NCBI RefSeq assembly: GCF_007859915.1
Contig: NZ_SJPM01000006.1
Location: forward strand, 1-64,000
DNA: 64,000 nt
Origin: Neorhodopirellula pilleata
GTDB taxonomy: Bacteria > Planctomycetota > Planctomycetia > Pirellulales > Pirellulaceae
Direction: 5' to 3'
The notes below the pieces were generated by a model, which was given only the letters and a program-made list of their open reading frames with translations, was not told where the DNA came from and did no database searches. Position numbers and translations under genes: made by a program. This document shows, piece after piece, positions 49,807-58,181 of this stretch (the stretch's first letter is position 1; every line of letters begins with the position of its first letter).

Positions 49807-50328
49807 TTAACCTGCCATCCGCGTGATGCGATTGTGCGGTTGTGCCAACTCTTCGGCGGTGGGCTGATAACGAAACTGCATCAAGTATGCGTCTTCGGTC
49901 GCGTCATCGTAGAAGTCCCGAAGAACCGAGATCGCTTTGAAGCCCAACGTCTTGAAAAACAGTTGAGCTTCCAAGTTCGTTTCGCGGACTTCGAGCATGA
50001 TCCGGTTGCGACGCTCTTGCGAGAGCTTTCCGAGCAACTTTTGCATCATCGTGTTGCCGATGCCGCGACGGCGGAACTCACTGTGGACGGCAAAGTTCAA
50101 AATGTGCAAACGATTCTTGTGGAGTTCATAGATCATGAACCCTACGACGCGGTCGTCGCATTCAGCGACCATGCCGATGCAGTTGCGCTGCCGCAGGCAA
50201 CGGATGAAATCGTCTTCGGTCCACGAGAACTCGAAACAATCGTTTTCGATCCCCAAGACGTCCGGCATGTCGCGACGGATCATCCAGCGAATGTGCGCAG
50301 TTTTGGTGGCTTGTTTGATGTTTTCCAC
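49807..50328 (-). CDS. rimI: GNAT acetyltransferase, RimI-like (ribosomal S18 alanine N-acetyltransferase)
   Basis: A 173-residue GNAT-fold enzyme. The acetyl-CoA loop is RRRGIGNTMM (about residues 80-90), preceded by the conserved strand LHILNFAVHSEF and followed by IMLEVRETNLEAQLFFKTLG and YYDDATEDAYLM-like residues. ENDCFEFSWTEDDFI near residue 28 matches the RimI N-terminal motif for binding the target peptide. RimI acetylates the N-terminal alanine of ribosomal protein S18. I chose the GTG at 50328 because GGAAGGG stands nine bases upstream; the frame is open 35 codons further to an ATG at 50433, but that part has no family resemblance. Confidence 0.85.
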   Translation of the reverse strand: MENIKQATKTAHIRWMIRRDMPDVLGIENDCFEFSWTEDDFIRCLRQRNCIGMVAECDDRVVGFMIYELHKNRLHILNFAVHSEFRRRGIGNTMMQKLLGKLSQERRNRIMLEVRETNLEAQLFFKTLGFKAISVLRDFYDDATEDAYLMQFRYQPTAEELAQPHNRITRMAG

Positions 50329-50464
50329 GTCGGATTCCCTTCCGGAGCTGTGAAGTTTCCATCGCCGATTGAGATGCCGTCCTGGCGTCGCAGCGACAAA
50401 ACGGAAATTAGCAGAACGTCCCGGCCGCACCAAGACGGAAAACGAATTTAGAAATGCGGCCCGG

Positions 50465-50600
50465 GAGGTGCTAGCGGGCTGTTGATTTAATCGTAACCCG
50501 AAGCGTGAGCGAGGGATTAATCACCGTTAAGTCCTTTGTATGTATCCCTCGCTCACGCTTCGGGTTTCGATGAGGACTAAACCGACAGCCCGCTATCTGG
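50465..50600. repeat. Composite interspersed palindrome, copy D (family 1)
   Basis: Frame arm GCTAGCGGGCTGTTGATT from 50470 and the complement CGACAGCCCGCTA ending near 50595 enclose inner arms at 50492-50517 (CGTAACCCGAAGCGTGAG) and 50544-50569. The inner hairpin is the same type as in copy A, with clean 26-base arms that differ at a single base. It lies upstream of mgtE and downstream of the rimI start, between divergent genes. Confidence 0.85.
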
Positions 50601-50758
50601 GCATCGTAGCTGGACTCGCAAGAGTTCAGACTGATTTCCTTCGAATACCGAAGTCTTGCGCCTCCGGCTACTCAAACAGTGCCTTCGCGCCGGGGGCACG
50701 GTTGGTTAGCGTGGGAACTGTCGATGCGTCGTTCGCCCCAATTTGTAGGAAAGTTCGT

Positions 50759-52108
50759 TTGGTCAATACGCTGTTCTTGCCCGAACTTCGCGAGATGCTT
50801 GCCTATCAGCAAACGTCCGAATTGCAAGAATTTTGCGTGACTTTGAACCCCGGGCGAACGGCTGAGTTCATGGAAGGACTCGATAATCGTGAGGCTTGGC
50901 AGGTACTCCAGCACGCCGCACCGGATCGTCGAGCAGAAATTTTTGGCTATTTCGATGAAGCACGGCAATTGGCGATGCTCGCCACGGAGCCCGCTGAAGA
51001 AACGGCGAAACTAATCGAAGAGATCCCCGAAGACGATCGGGTGGACTTGATCCAGGGGCTGCCGGTCGAAACCGTCGATCAGATTCTGCCACTGCTCCCG
51101 GTCGTTGATCGTCGCAATATCGAACGGCTTCGATCTTACCGTGAGGGTACCGCCGGGGCGTTGATGACGACCGAGGTCGCTAAACTGGACGAGAAACTCA
51201 CCGTCCGCGAGGCCCTCGACGAACTTGCCCGGCAAGCGAGTGACCTGGAGACGATCTACTATCTCTACGTCGTCGACGAGAACAACCTTCTGCGTGGAAT
51301 CGTTTCAACAAGGCAATTGGTTTCCTCGCTGAAGAAACCGTCTCGAACGCTTGGTGAAATGATGGAGACTGACGTCGTCGTGGCGTTGGCCGGTGAAGAC
51401 CAAGAAGCGGTCGCCGAGAAAGTGGAACGATTTAACTTGCTCGCCATCCCAGTCATTGATTCGGGCCGCCAAATGCTGGGCATCATCACGCACGATGATG
51501 TCATCGACGTCGTTCGTGAAGAACTGACTGAAGACGCCCAACGGATCGCGGCGGTCGCGCCGCTCGAAGACGATTTTTTGCGAATCGGTTTGGTCATGCT
51601 CGCGTACAAACGCGGCATTTGGTTGACGATCTTGTTTTTCGCTGCATTGCTGACCGCCTTTGCATTGCGACATTATGATGCGGAACTCGCCAATTACGCT
51701 TGGTTGGTGTGCTTCATCCCGCTGATCATCAGCGCGGGCGGGAACTCAGGCAGCCAATCGGCAACGCTGGTCATTACCGCAATGACCGGTGGTCAAGTTC
51801 AGCATCGCGATCTGCCGAAAGTCTTGATCCGGGAAGTGTTCGTTTCGTTGATGCTGGGTAGCTTCCTCTCGCTGATCGGTTTTCTCGTCGCTTTGTTTTT
51901 GGCTCCCCAGGTTTGGGATGCCTTGGTGATCCCGATCACGTTGCTCTCGGTAATCGTGTGCGGATGCTTGTGCGGCGTGGTTTTGCCGATGATGTTCAAA
52001 CGACTCGGCTTGGACCCGGCCCTAATGAGTAACCCGTTCGTAGCCGGGATCGTCGACATTCTTGGGATTGTGATCTACATCAACGTCGCGCGTTTGATGC
52101 TCGCGTAG
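50759..52108 (+). CDS. mgtE: MgtE family magnesium transporter
   Basis: A 449-residue protein of the usual MgtE length. The N-terminal alpha-superhelix (about 1-120; LNPGRTAEFMEGLDNREAWQ, LIEEIPEDDRVDLIQGLPVE) is followed by two CBS domains (about 125-250; GALMTTEVAKLDEKLTVREA, then FNLLAIPVIDSGRQMLGIIT), which sense cytosolic Mg. The C-terminal membrane domain has about five spans with the selectivity signature FIPLIISAGGNSGSQSATLV (about 316-335). I chose a TTG at 50759 preceded by AGGAAAG; the open frame extends 73 codons upstream but passes through a palindromic repeat and is not conserved-looking. No riboswitch is evident in front of it. Confidence 0.9.
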   Translation: MVNTLFLPELREMLAYQQTSELQEFCVTLNPGRTAEFMEGLDNREAWQVLQHAAPDRRAEIFGYFDEARQLAMLATEPAEETAKLIEEIPEDDRVDLIQGLPVETVDQILPLLPVVDRRNIERLRSYREGTAGALMTTEVAKLDEKLTVREALDELARQASDLETIYYLYVVDENNLLRGIVSTRQLVSSLKKPSRTLGEMMETDVVVALAGEDQEAVAEKVERFNLLAIPVIDSGRQMLGIITHDDVIDVVREELTEDAQRIAAVAPLEDDFLRIGLVMLAYKRGIWLTILFFAALLTAFALRHYDAELANYAWLVCFIPLIISAGGNSGSQSATLVITAMTGGQVQHRDLPKVLIREVFVSLMLGSFLSLIGFLVALFLAPQVWDALVIPITLLSVIVCGCLCGVVLPMMFKRLGLDPALMSNPFVAGIVDILGIVIYINVARLMLA

Positions 52109-52189
52109 CACTCGCTGGGAAAAAATCGACCGGTAGCGTTATCAGCCGCAACGCGATAGAGCTTCGTCAAACCCTAAGATTAGGGTTAG

Positions 52190-52405
52190 TGAAGTGAGCC
52201 GACGGCGCTAGCCGCGGGCATTGCTCAACGCCCGACGCTAGCGGGCTGTTGATTTAATCGTTTAACGGCAAGCCGCAGGCGACAGAGCCTGAGAACGCAG
52301 ACGCCTGCGGCTTGCCGTTAAACGAAAACGCCCAATCGTGCACTCAATCAACAGCCCGCTAGCACGTTCGGCTCACCCAAAAATTAGATTTTGACGAAGC
52401 ACTAT
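52190..52405. repeat. Composite interspersed palindrome, copy E (family 1), longest frame
   Basis: The left flank runs GAGCCGACGGCGCTAGCC to CGCTAGCGGGCTGTTGATT, and the right flank ATCAACAGCCCGCTAGC to GTTCGGCTCACCC and TTTTGACGAAGCACTA. Inner arms at 52259-52281 and 52302-52324 begin CGTTTAACGGCAAGCCG and are perfect over 23 bases. Both long flanks occur, inverted, around a different inner hairpin in copy A. This fills the space between the convergent mgtE and nfeD genes. Confidence 0.88.
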
Positions 52406-52456
52406 CGCGTTGCGGCGGATTGGGTCGGTGACCTTGGTCTGAAATCTCGCGACCAA

Positions 52457-53125
52457 CTACGGGTTGGGCTTTTCGAATTCGTCGAACGTTTCCAGATCGA
52501 TGTCTTCCAGCGATGAACGAATCGTCTCGGAGTCGCCAGGTTCAACGTCGATCGGCTTGACCAGCGTGTCCTCATGCGGCGGGCCGGTCGGACCGGGAGT
52601 TTCCGAGGGGCGGGCCATCCGCATTTCCTCCGTCGTCGCCGCACGCACGACCAAATCGTTGCCTTGAACTCGCAAGGTCCAAACGGTCGTGCCTTTTTCG
52701 ATCGCGAGCCCGGTGCTGACCGCGTTGGCTTTGTGACCGTTGATCTTGATTTGCCCGTGAGGCATCAGAGGCGTGGTCACGACGCCGCAAACTCCGGTCA
52801 ACTCTTCCAACCGCACGCCGTCGAGGGTTGACGGTGGCGGTCCGGCGGTAGGGATCTCCAACGCATCTCGATTGAGCATTTCACGTCCGATGCGGGTTTT
52901 CGGCCATAATTTCAAGACAACCGTCAAGACGATCGGAGTCGTCACCACGTACACCCCGAACAGGCTCAACGCGAACCCGGTACTATGCGTCAAGGCGATG
53001 ATCAATGACGTGATCGCGACGACGGCCGCCGAGATCCCCAGTAACCCGGCACTGGGGATTAAGATCTCTGCGAACACGAGAGCATAAAAGGCGAACAGCA
53101 GGACCACGGCATAGAACGCAGGCAT
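52457..53125 (-). CDS. NfeD-like membrane protein, short form
   Basis: A 222-residue protein with three hydrophobic stretches in the first 75 residues (AFYAVVLLFAFYALVFAEIL, LGISAAVVAITSLIIALTHS, LFGVYVVTTPIVLTVVLKLW). An OB-fold-like NfeD C-terminal domain covers about 100-165 (LEELTGVCGVVTTPLMPHGQ, then HKANAVSTGLAIEKGTTVWT), and an acidic tail follows. NfeD proteins act with stomatin-like partners in membrane quality control; no stomatin gene is visible in this window. The ATG overlaps the stop of the long NfeD gene by one base (TAATG), so the two are coupled. Confidence 0.8.
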   Translation of the reverse strand: MPAFYAVVLLFAFYALVFAEILIPSAGLLGISAAVVAITSLIIALTHSTGFALSLFGVYVVTTPIVLTVVLKLWPKTRIGREMLNRDALEIPTAGPPPSTLDGVRLEELTGVCGVVTTPLMPHGQIKINGHKANAVSTGLAIEKGTTVWTLRVQGNDLVVRAATTEEMRMARPSETPGPTGPPHEDTLVKPIDVEPGDSETIRSSLEDIDLETFDEFEKPNP

Positions 53126-55341
53126 TATTCTTCGACCGCTTCGACCACGATGCGGTTGCCCAGCACCTGCAACACGCGGACCTCTTGCCCCGCCTCGACT
53201 GAAGAACCGTCGCTAATCACGGAGACGATTTCATCACCGAAGCGAGCCTTGCCCGACGGACGCAACCGCGTTGCCGCCACGCCGGTTTGGCCGATCAGAT
53301 GATCGTAGTTGGCCACCCGCTCGAAGTCCTCCAAGGACGCCGACGGCACCTCCATCGCCAACCCCGCCGCCGTGGCCGCCTTGGGTAAGAAGGCGCGAAC
53401 GGCAATGAACCCCAACACCAACCCGCCCATCCCGCCGAGCGCCATCCAGACTCCGCCGACCGCTTCGCTGGCTTGGTAAGCGTTGCGGGGAATGACAAAC
53501 GTTTGGCTCATCAAGACCACGCCGAGCACGGTTAAGATCAAGCCGCCGATCCCGAAGACGCCGAATCCGGGCAACACGAAAATCTCGATGCCCAGACAAA
53601 CCAACCCCAATCCGAAAGCGAGCAGTTCGGCCCACTCCGCAGTACCCGCCAGGAACTTGGTCCAAAAAAAGAAGGCGAAACACAACATCGAAAGGAAACC
53701 GGGCAAACCGAAGCCCGGTGCACTCGCTTCGGTCGACAACAACATGAATCCGACCAACAGCAATCCGAACGCGAGTTGGTCGTTGCGTCCCATGCGTTCG
53801 ACCCAGCGGATCAAGCCGCGATCGGCCAACGGCGGTGGCACCGTCGTCATTCCCACCGCCGCCGCGGCGATCGGCAACGATTCGGCGATCCCGTCGGCCA
53901 ACCCGAGTTCGATCGCCGTCGAAGCTGTAATGCCTTCAGATAATTCGATTCGTTCTTCCCGTTTCCAAACGGACGAGACGTCGGTGCCCTCATTCGCCGG
54001 ATTGTCATTGTATTCTGCGGTGATTTCGCTTGGAACGGCGAAACGAACCCGACCGGTTTGACGATGAACGAAACGGTGAACGGCCAAGTCTCGATCGAGC
54101 AAGCCGCGGATCAACGTCTCGCTGCGGTTGGTTGCATCCGCAACGATGCGAATCAACTCGGCTTGCCGGGCAACATCCGCCGCAGTCATGGCGTCCGCAC
54201 CGCTGCCGCCCAACGTCGCATCGGGATGGATGCTCAGAGGGCGGCAAGCCAACGCGATCAATGCCGCGTCGCCGCGTGCTTCGCGAGCAACAAAGCCGCC
54301 GACCGCACCGATGGTGGAGCCCGGATCGGCCATCACGGCGGCCAACGCGGCACTGCCGACCAAGTCCCCGCCCGGCGAATCGACTTCGATCAACCACGTA
54401 TTGGTTTCTCCTTTTTCGATCGTCGCGGCCAAGTTGGTTTGCCAACGGCGGACCCGCTGCCGCGTGATGGTACCGTTGATGCGGACGTAAACACCGACGG
54501 CGTTCTCGATTCGCGTGGCCACCGGATCTCGCAACCGCGATAGTCCCAACCGATCGGCTACTTCGTTTTCATCCGAAACGATCGCCGTAGCCGCTCGCAA
54601 TTGCCGCAGTTGATCGGCCGTCAGGGTCAGCGGTTCCCAAGGGGGCGACCAGATGGTCTCTTCGATGACCTTGCCGCTGACGCGGAGTTGTTCGAGTTCG
54701 TCACCGATTGCGAACCGCGTCGGTCCGTCGGCCATTCGCACGTTGGCGAGTTCTAAATCCGGGTCGATCAACGCGGAGACCACGGGGGCAGGCAACAATC
54801 CACGCCGTGCCGCGATGGATTGATAAATCAGTGCCGTTGTTTCATCCGCAGGAGGCCCACCGGACGTAACGCTGCCCAGCGATCCTTGGGGCGAAACCAC
54901 GATCGCTTCACAAGCGAGCACCAACAACACTTCATTGCCGGTGACCGCCGAATCGATCCACGCGATGGTGCGGATTCGCTTCATATCCGGACCGGAGATC
55001 GCGCGTGCCAATCGTAGCGAATCTTCTAGCGTCGTTCCCGCAGCAGGCTGCGTTTCCGCAGTCGGCGATTGTGAATCCGATTCAGCTGCGAATCGCAACA
55101 CCACCGTCACGCGATCCTGACGAGCGGCTTGGGCCAGACGGGACAATTGGGCGAGCACCTGCTCGATCTCTCGCGCCGACACGGGGCTCGCGATCGGAAT
55201 CACGTGCCCGGTCGCCCCTTCCGCCTCGATCGCAACGGCAGGCTCCGCCGAGTCTTGGGCGCAAGCGAATTCTAGCCAGGTGCCCGACCAAGCGGACGCC
55301 AACAAGAAAAGAACGACAGGTGGCACGGGTAAACGTTTCAT
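53125..55341 (-). CDS. NfeD-like long-form membrane protein with ClpP-like domains
   Basis: A 738-residue protein. The signal peptide MKRLPVPPVVLFLLASAWSG opens at 55341, the start I chose; the frame runs 26 codons further. Two ClpP/crotonase-like domains are visible: one around residues 60-200 (WIDSAVTGNEVLLVLACEAI, then SPQGSLGSV) and one around 290-430 (WLIEVDSPGGDLVGSAALAA, then GGFVAREARGDAALIALACR and HPDATLGGSG). About four membrane spans lie near 530-660 and an OB-type NfeD domain at the end. In active relatives the nucleophile sits in an ASAG-type motif; here the aligned residues are RGD and TGN, so the catalytic serine seems absent. It is coupled to the short NfeD gene. Confidence 0.8.
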   Translation of the reverse strand: MKRLPVPPVVLFLLASAWSGTWLEFACAQDSAEPAVAIEAEGATGHVIPIASPVSAREIEQVLAQLSRLAQAARQDRVTVVLRFAAESDSQSPTAETQPAAGTTLEDSLRLARAISGPDMKRIRTIAWIDSAVTGNEVLLVLACEAIVVSPQGSLGSVTSGGPPADETTALIYQSIAARRGLLPAPVVSALIDPDLELANVRMADGPTRFAIGDELEQLRVSGKVIEETIWSPPWEPLTLTADQLRQLRAATAIVSDENEVADRLGLSRLRDPVATRIENAVGVYVRINGTITRQRVRRWQTNLAATIEKGETNTWLIEVDSPGGDLVGSAALAAVMADPGSTIGAVGGFVAREARGDAALIALACRPLSIHPDATLGGSGADAMTAADVARQAELIRIVADATNRSETLIRGLLDRDLAVHRFVHRQTGRVRFAVPSEITAEYNDNPANEGTDVSSVWKREERIELSEGITASTAIELGLADGIAESLPIAAAAVGMTTVPPPLADRGLIRWVERMGRNDQLAFGLLLVGFMLLSTEASAPGFGLPGFLSMLCFAFFFWTKFLAGTAEWAELLAFGLGLVCLGIEIFVLPGFGVFGIGGLILTVLGVVLMSQTFVIPRNAYQASEAVGGVWMALGGMGGLVLGFIAVRAFLPKAATAAGLAMEVPSASLEDFERVANYDHLIGQTGVAATRLRPSGKARFGDEIVSVISDGSSVEAGQEVRVLQVLGNRIVVEAVEE

Positions 55342-55434
55342 ACCCCGATTATAGGCCAGTGGTCCAACTCGATGCACATTCATTTGGTATCTTACCGGTC
55401 TCACCCCACGCCCACCCATTAGGATTCAAACACG

Positions 55435-56538
55435 ATGATTGGCTCCAACCGTCGCTCCAACCGTCGACAATTTCTGAAAACGACCGCTGTGGTTTCCGCC
55501 GTCTCCGTCGCCGCTCCCGCGATCATCACCGCCAAACGGACCGCCGCCCAAGACGTCATCGGCGGGGGAGATTTCCAGTACCGGTTTGATCACCAGTGGG
55601 CCAAGTTACCCGACAAGTATCACTGGCAAATCACGCACAACGTGGCCGTCGATCCGGACAACAATCTCTACGTGATCCATGAAGGCGATGCCGCTTTGGC
55701 CGATCACCCGTCGATCTTCGTGTTCGATTCCGAAGGAAAGTTCATTCGCGCCTTCGGCGAGCAATTCCAAGGCGGCGGACACGGCATCGAAGTCCACGTC
55801 GAAGACGGCACACCGTACCTCTATATCGCCGGCTACCAGCAAACCAAGACGCTCGCCAAACTTTCTCTCGACGGCGAACTCGTGTGGCAGCAATACGCGC
55901 CGATCGAATCAGGCGTTTATCCTCAAGACGAAGCGAGCAACCCGGCCAAGATTTGGGGCCGCGACCGCTTCATGCCGACCAACTTCGCATTCTTGGACGA
56001 CGAGTTCTTGGTCGCCGACGGCTACGGAAGTTTCTTCATTCATCGCTACGACTACGACGGCAATTGGAAGTCCTGCTTCGGCGGCCCGGGCAAGGGGCAA
56101 GGAGCGTTTCAAACGCCGCACGGCATTTGGATTGACCGCCGACAGGCTGATCTCGGCCCGCAAATCGTCGTGTGTGACCGGGCCAACAACACGTTGCAAA
56201 CCTTCGACCCGGCGGGCAACTATCAAAAGACAATCACCGGATTCGGCTTGCCCGCCAACGCGGACACGCACGAGGACTTGATGGTGATCCCCGAATTGGT
56301 GGCCCAAGTTTCGATTCTCGACCGCGACCATAACGTGGTGGCGACGCTCGGCAGCGACCAAGAACGCATTTTGGCGGACAAGAAAGCCAACAAAGGCTTT
56401 ACGATTCGCACCGATGAATCGATGTGGCAACCCGGTAAGTTCATTCACCCACACGACGCCTGTTTCGACCATTCCGGCAACCTGTTCGTCGCCGAATGGG
56501 TCGCCACGGGCCGAATCACGCGATTGCAACGCGTGTGA
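55435..56538 (+). CDS. Tat-exported NHL/beta-propeller protein
   Basis: A 367-residue protein with a twin-arginine signal (NRRQFLKTTAVVSAVSVAAP, residues 9-28), so it is exported folded, possibly with a cofactor. The mature part is a propeller with NHL-type strands: ITHNVAVDPDNNLYVIHEGD, FDSEGKFIRAFGEQFQGGGH, TNFAFLDDEFLVADGYGSFF, QTPHGIWIDRRQ and PHDACFDHSGNLFVAEWVAT. It resembles the peptidylglycine alpha-amidating lyase/6-bladed NHL group, but the metal-binding residues cannot be confirmed by eye. The ATG at 55435 follows GGATT-type spacing. It is divergent from the NfeD pair, 93 bases away; an MFS transporter gene follows. Confidence 0.85.
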   Translation: MIGSNRRSNRRQFLKTTAVVSAVSVAAPAIITAKRTAAQDVIGGGDFQYRFDHQWAKLPDKYHWQITHNVAVDPDNNLYVIHEGDAALADHPSIFVFDSEGKFIRAFGEQFQGGGHGIEVHVEDGTPYLYIAGYQQTKTLAKLSLDGELVWQQYAPIESGVYPQDEASNPAKIWGRDRFMPTNFAFLDDEFLVADGYGSFFIHRYDYDGNWKSCFGGPGKGQGAFQTPHGIWIDRRQADLGPQIVVCDRANNTLQTFDPAGNYQKTITGFGLPANADTHEDLMVIPELVAQVSILDRDHNVVATLGSDQERILADKKANKGFTIRTDESMWQPGKFIHPHDACFDHSGNLFVAEWVATGRITRLQRV

Positions 56539-56636
56539 GCACCCGATAGTTCATCGGCCCAGCAGCGACTATACTGCCGTCAATCCCTTGTAAGGGCCGT
56601 ATCCGCCTTCAATCTTCCCCCCACCATCGACCAACT

Positions 56637-58172
56637 ATGGACAATCGAAAAAAACTACTTACCGCAGGAATCCTGACTCTCATTGCCGCCGGCGTCGGCT
56701 TTGCGGTGCGTGGCGGATTGCTCGAAATCTGGTCCGCTGAATTCGGCTTCACGATGACCGAATTGGGCAAAATCACGGGCGGTGGTTTGGTCGGGTTTGG
56801 AGCGGTGATTTTGTTCGCCGGGTTTTTGATTGATACGGTCGGCTATAAAAGACTGTTACTGATTGCGTTGGTTTGTCACGTGGTATCAGCGGTCATGCTG
56901 TTCGCCGCCACACCGGTTTTTAATGCCAGTGGTAAGGAGGCCGTCTACGCACTTCTTTATTGGTCCATGTTTATCTTCGCGGTCGGAAATGGGATTTGCG
57001 AAGGTGTCATCAATCCGCTTACCGCAGACTTGTTCCCTGAACAAAAAACCCACTACTTGAATATTTTGCACGCCGGTTGGCCTGCCGGTTTGGTGATCGG
57101 CGGGTTGATCGTGTTTGCCAAAGGATTGGTTGCTTGGGAAATCCTCATGGCAACCTTCTTGGTTCCGGTGGCGATCTACGGTTTCATCACACTCTTCGAA
57201 ACGTTTCCGAAGACGGCTGCCCAACAGGGAGCGACTTCTTATAGCGGTATGATTTCGAAACTGATCGGCCCGTTCTTCTTGATTCTCTTACTTGCTCACG
57301 CTTGCGTCGGCTACGTCGAACTCGGCACCGACAGTTGGATCAACAAAATTACGGGAAGCATCCTCAGCAGTGCCACGTTGGGTACCGCGTTGTTCATTTA
57401 CACGTCGGTATTGATGACGATTTTGCGTTTCTTCGCCGGACCGATCGTTCACAAGATTTCGTCGCTGGGTTTGCTCTTGGTGAGTGCCATCATCGGAGCA
57501 GTCGGTTTGTACCTGATTAGCATCGGCACCAGCGTTCCGTTCATGTTCTTCGCCGCGACCGTCTATGCGGTTGGTAAGACATTCCTTTGGCCCACGATGC
57601 TGGGAGTGCTCGGCGAACGTTACCCACAGAGCGCCACGATCGGTATGGCCATCATGGGCTGCATCGGGATGCTCTCTGCGGGAGCTCTTGGCGGACCCGG
57701 CATCGGTTACAAACAAGATTATTTCGCGTCGAACCAGCTTCAGGATGTCGCGCCGTCTACTTTCCAGCGAGTCAAAGCCCCGAACGAGAACGCATTCCTG
57801 TTCTTTCCTCCGATCACCGGAATCGATGGTTCAGTCGCCGCTATGTTGGGCGACAGCGGCGGTGCGATCGAAAATGAGCGTGCCATCGCCGGCGACTCCT
57901 GGGAAGGCGAAAAGTTCGACGAACTTCGCAAACAATACGATTGGTGGCAAGTTAACAAGGCCTTCGCAGCCGAAGATGCCGCACCCGTCGCGGAAGCTAA
58001 CTTATACGGAAGTCGCATGGCATTACGGGTGACCGCGTTGGTCCCAGTGACGATGGCGTTTCTCTACTTGATTTTGCTGCTTGGTTTCAAACAGACGCCG
58101 TCCACTCATCACGAACCCGCCCACGACGGGAGCACTTCCGATGAAACGCCTCAGTCCGCCGAACCAGCGTAG
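56637..58172 (+). CDS. MFS transporter
   Basis: A 511-residue membrane protein with about 12 hydrophobic spans: KLLTAGILTLIAAGVGFAVR at the start, LVGFGAVILFAGFLIDTVGY with the MFS loop 2-3 motif (DTVGYKRLL), and later TLGTALFIYTSVLMTILRFF, LLLVSAIIGAVGLYLISIGT and VPVTMAFLYLILLLGFKQTP. A soluble insertion of about 100 residues near 355-460 (SNQLQDVAPSTFQRVKAPNE, then EGEKFDELRKQYDWWQVNKA) lies before the last span. This layout matches planctomycete FucP/NarK-like MFS proteins. The substrate is unknown, probably a sugar or organic acid. The ATG at 56637 is clear. Confidence 0.85.
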   Translation: MDNRKKLLTAGILTLIAAGVGFAVRGGLLEIWSAEFGFTMTELGKITGGGLVGFGAVILFAGFLIDTVGYKRLLLIALVCHVVSAVMLFAATPVFNASGKEAVYALLYWSMFIFAVGNGICEGVINPLTADLFPEQKTHYLNILHAGWPAGLVIGGLIVFAKGLVAWEILMATFLVPVAIYGFITLFETFPKTAAQQGATSYSGMISKLIGPFFLILLLAHACVGYVELGTDSWINKITGSILSSATLGTALFIYTSVLMTILRFFAGPIVHKISSLGLLLVSAIIGAVGLYLISIGTSVPFMFFAATVYAVGKTFLWPTMLGVLGERYPQSATIGMAIMGCIGMLSAGALGGPGIGYKQDYFASNQLQDVAPSTFQRVKAPNENAFLFFPPITGIDGSVAAMLGDSGGAIENERAIAGDSWEGEKFDELRKQYDWWQVNKAFAAEDAAPVAEANLYGSRMALRVTALVPVTMAFLYLILLLGFKQTPSTHHEPAHDGSTSDETPQSAEPA

Positions 58173-58181
58173 TTTCACCAC

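Noticed and set aside
49306..49810. Plus-strand frames of 87 and 97 residues before rimI
   Set aside because: Arg/Ser/Phe-rich translations with no family resemblance or clear start; not supported as genes.
50540..50758. Upstream in-frame extension of mgtE by 73 codons
   Set aside because: It passes through the right arm of a palindromic repeat, has no MgtE resemblance, and a TTG with a good ribosome-binding site gives the normal length.
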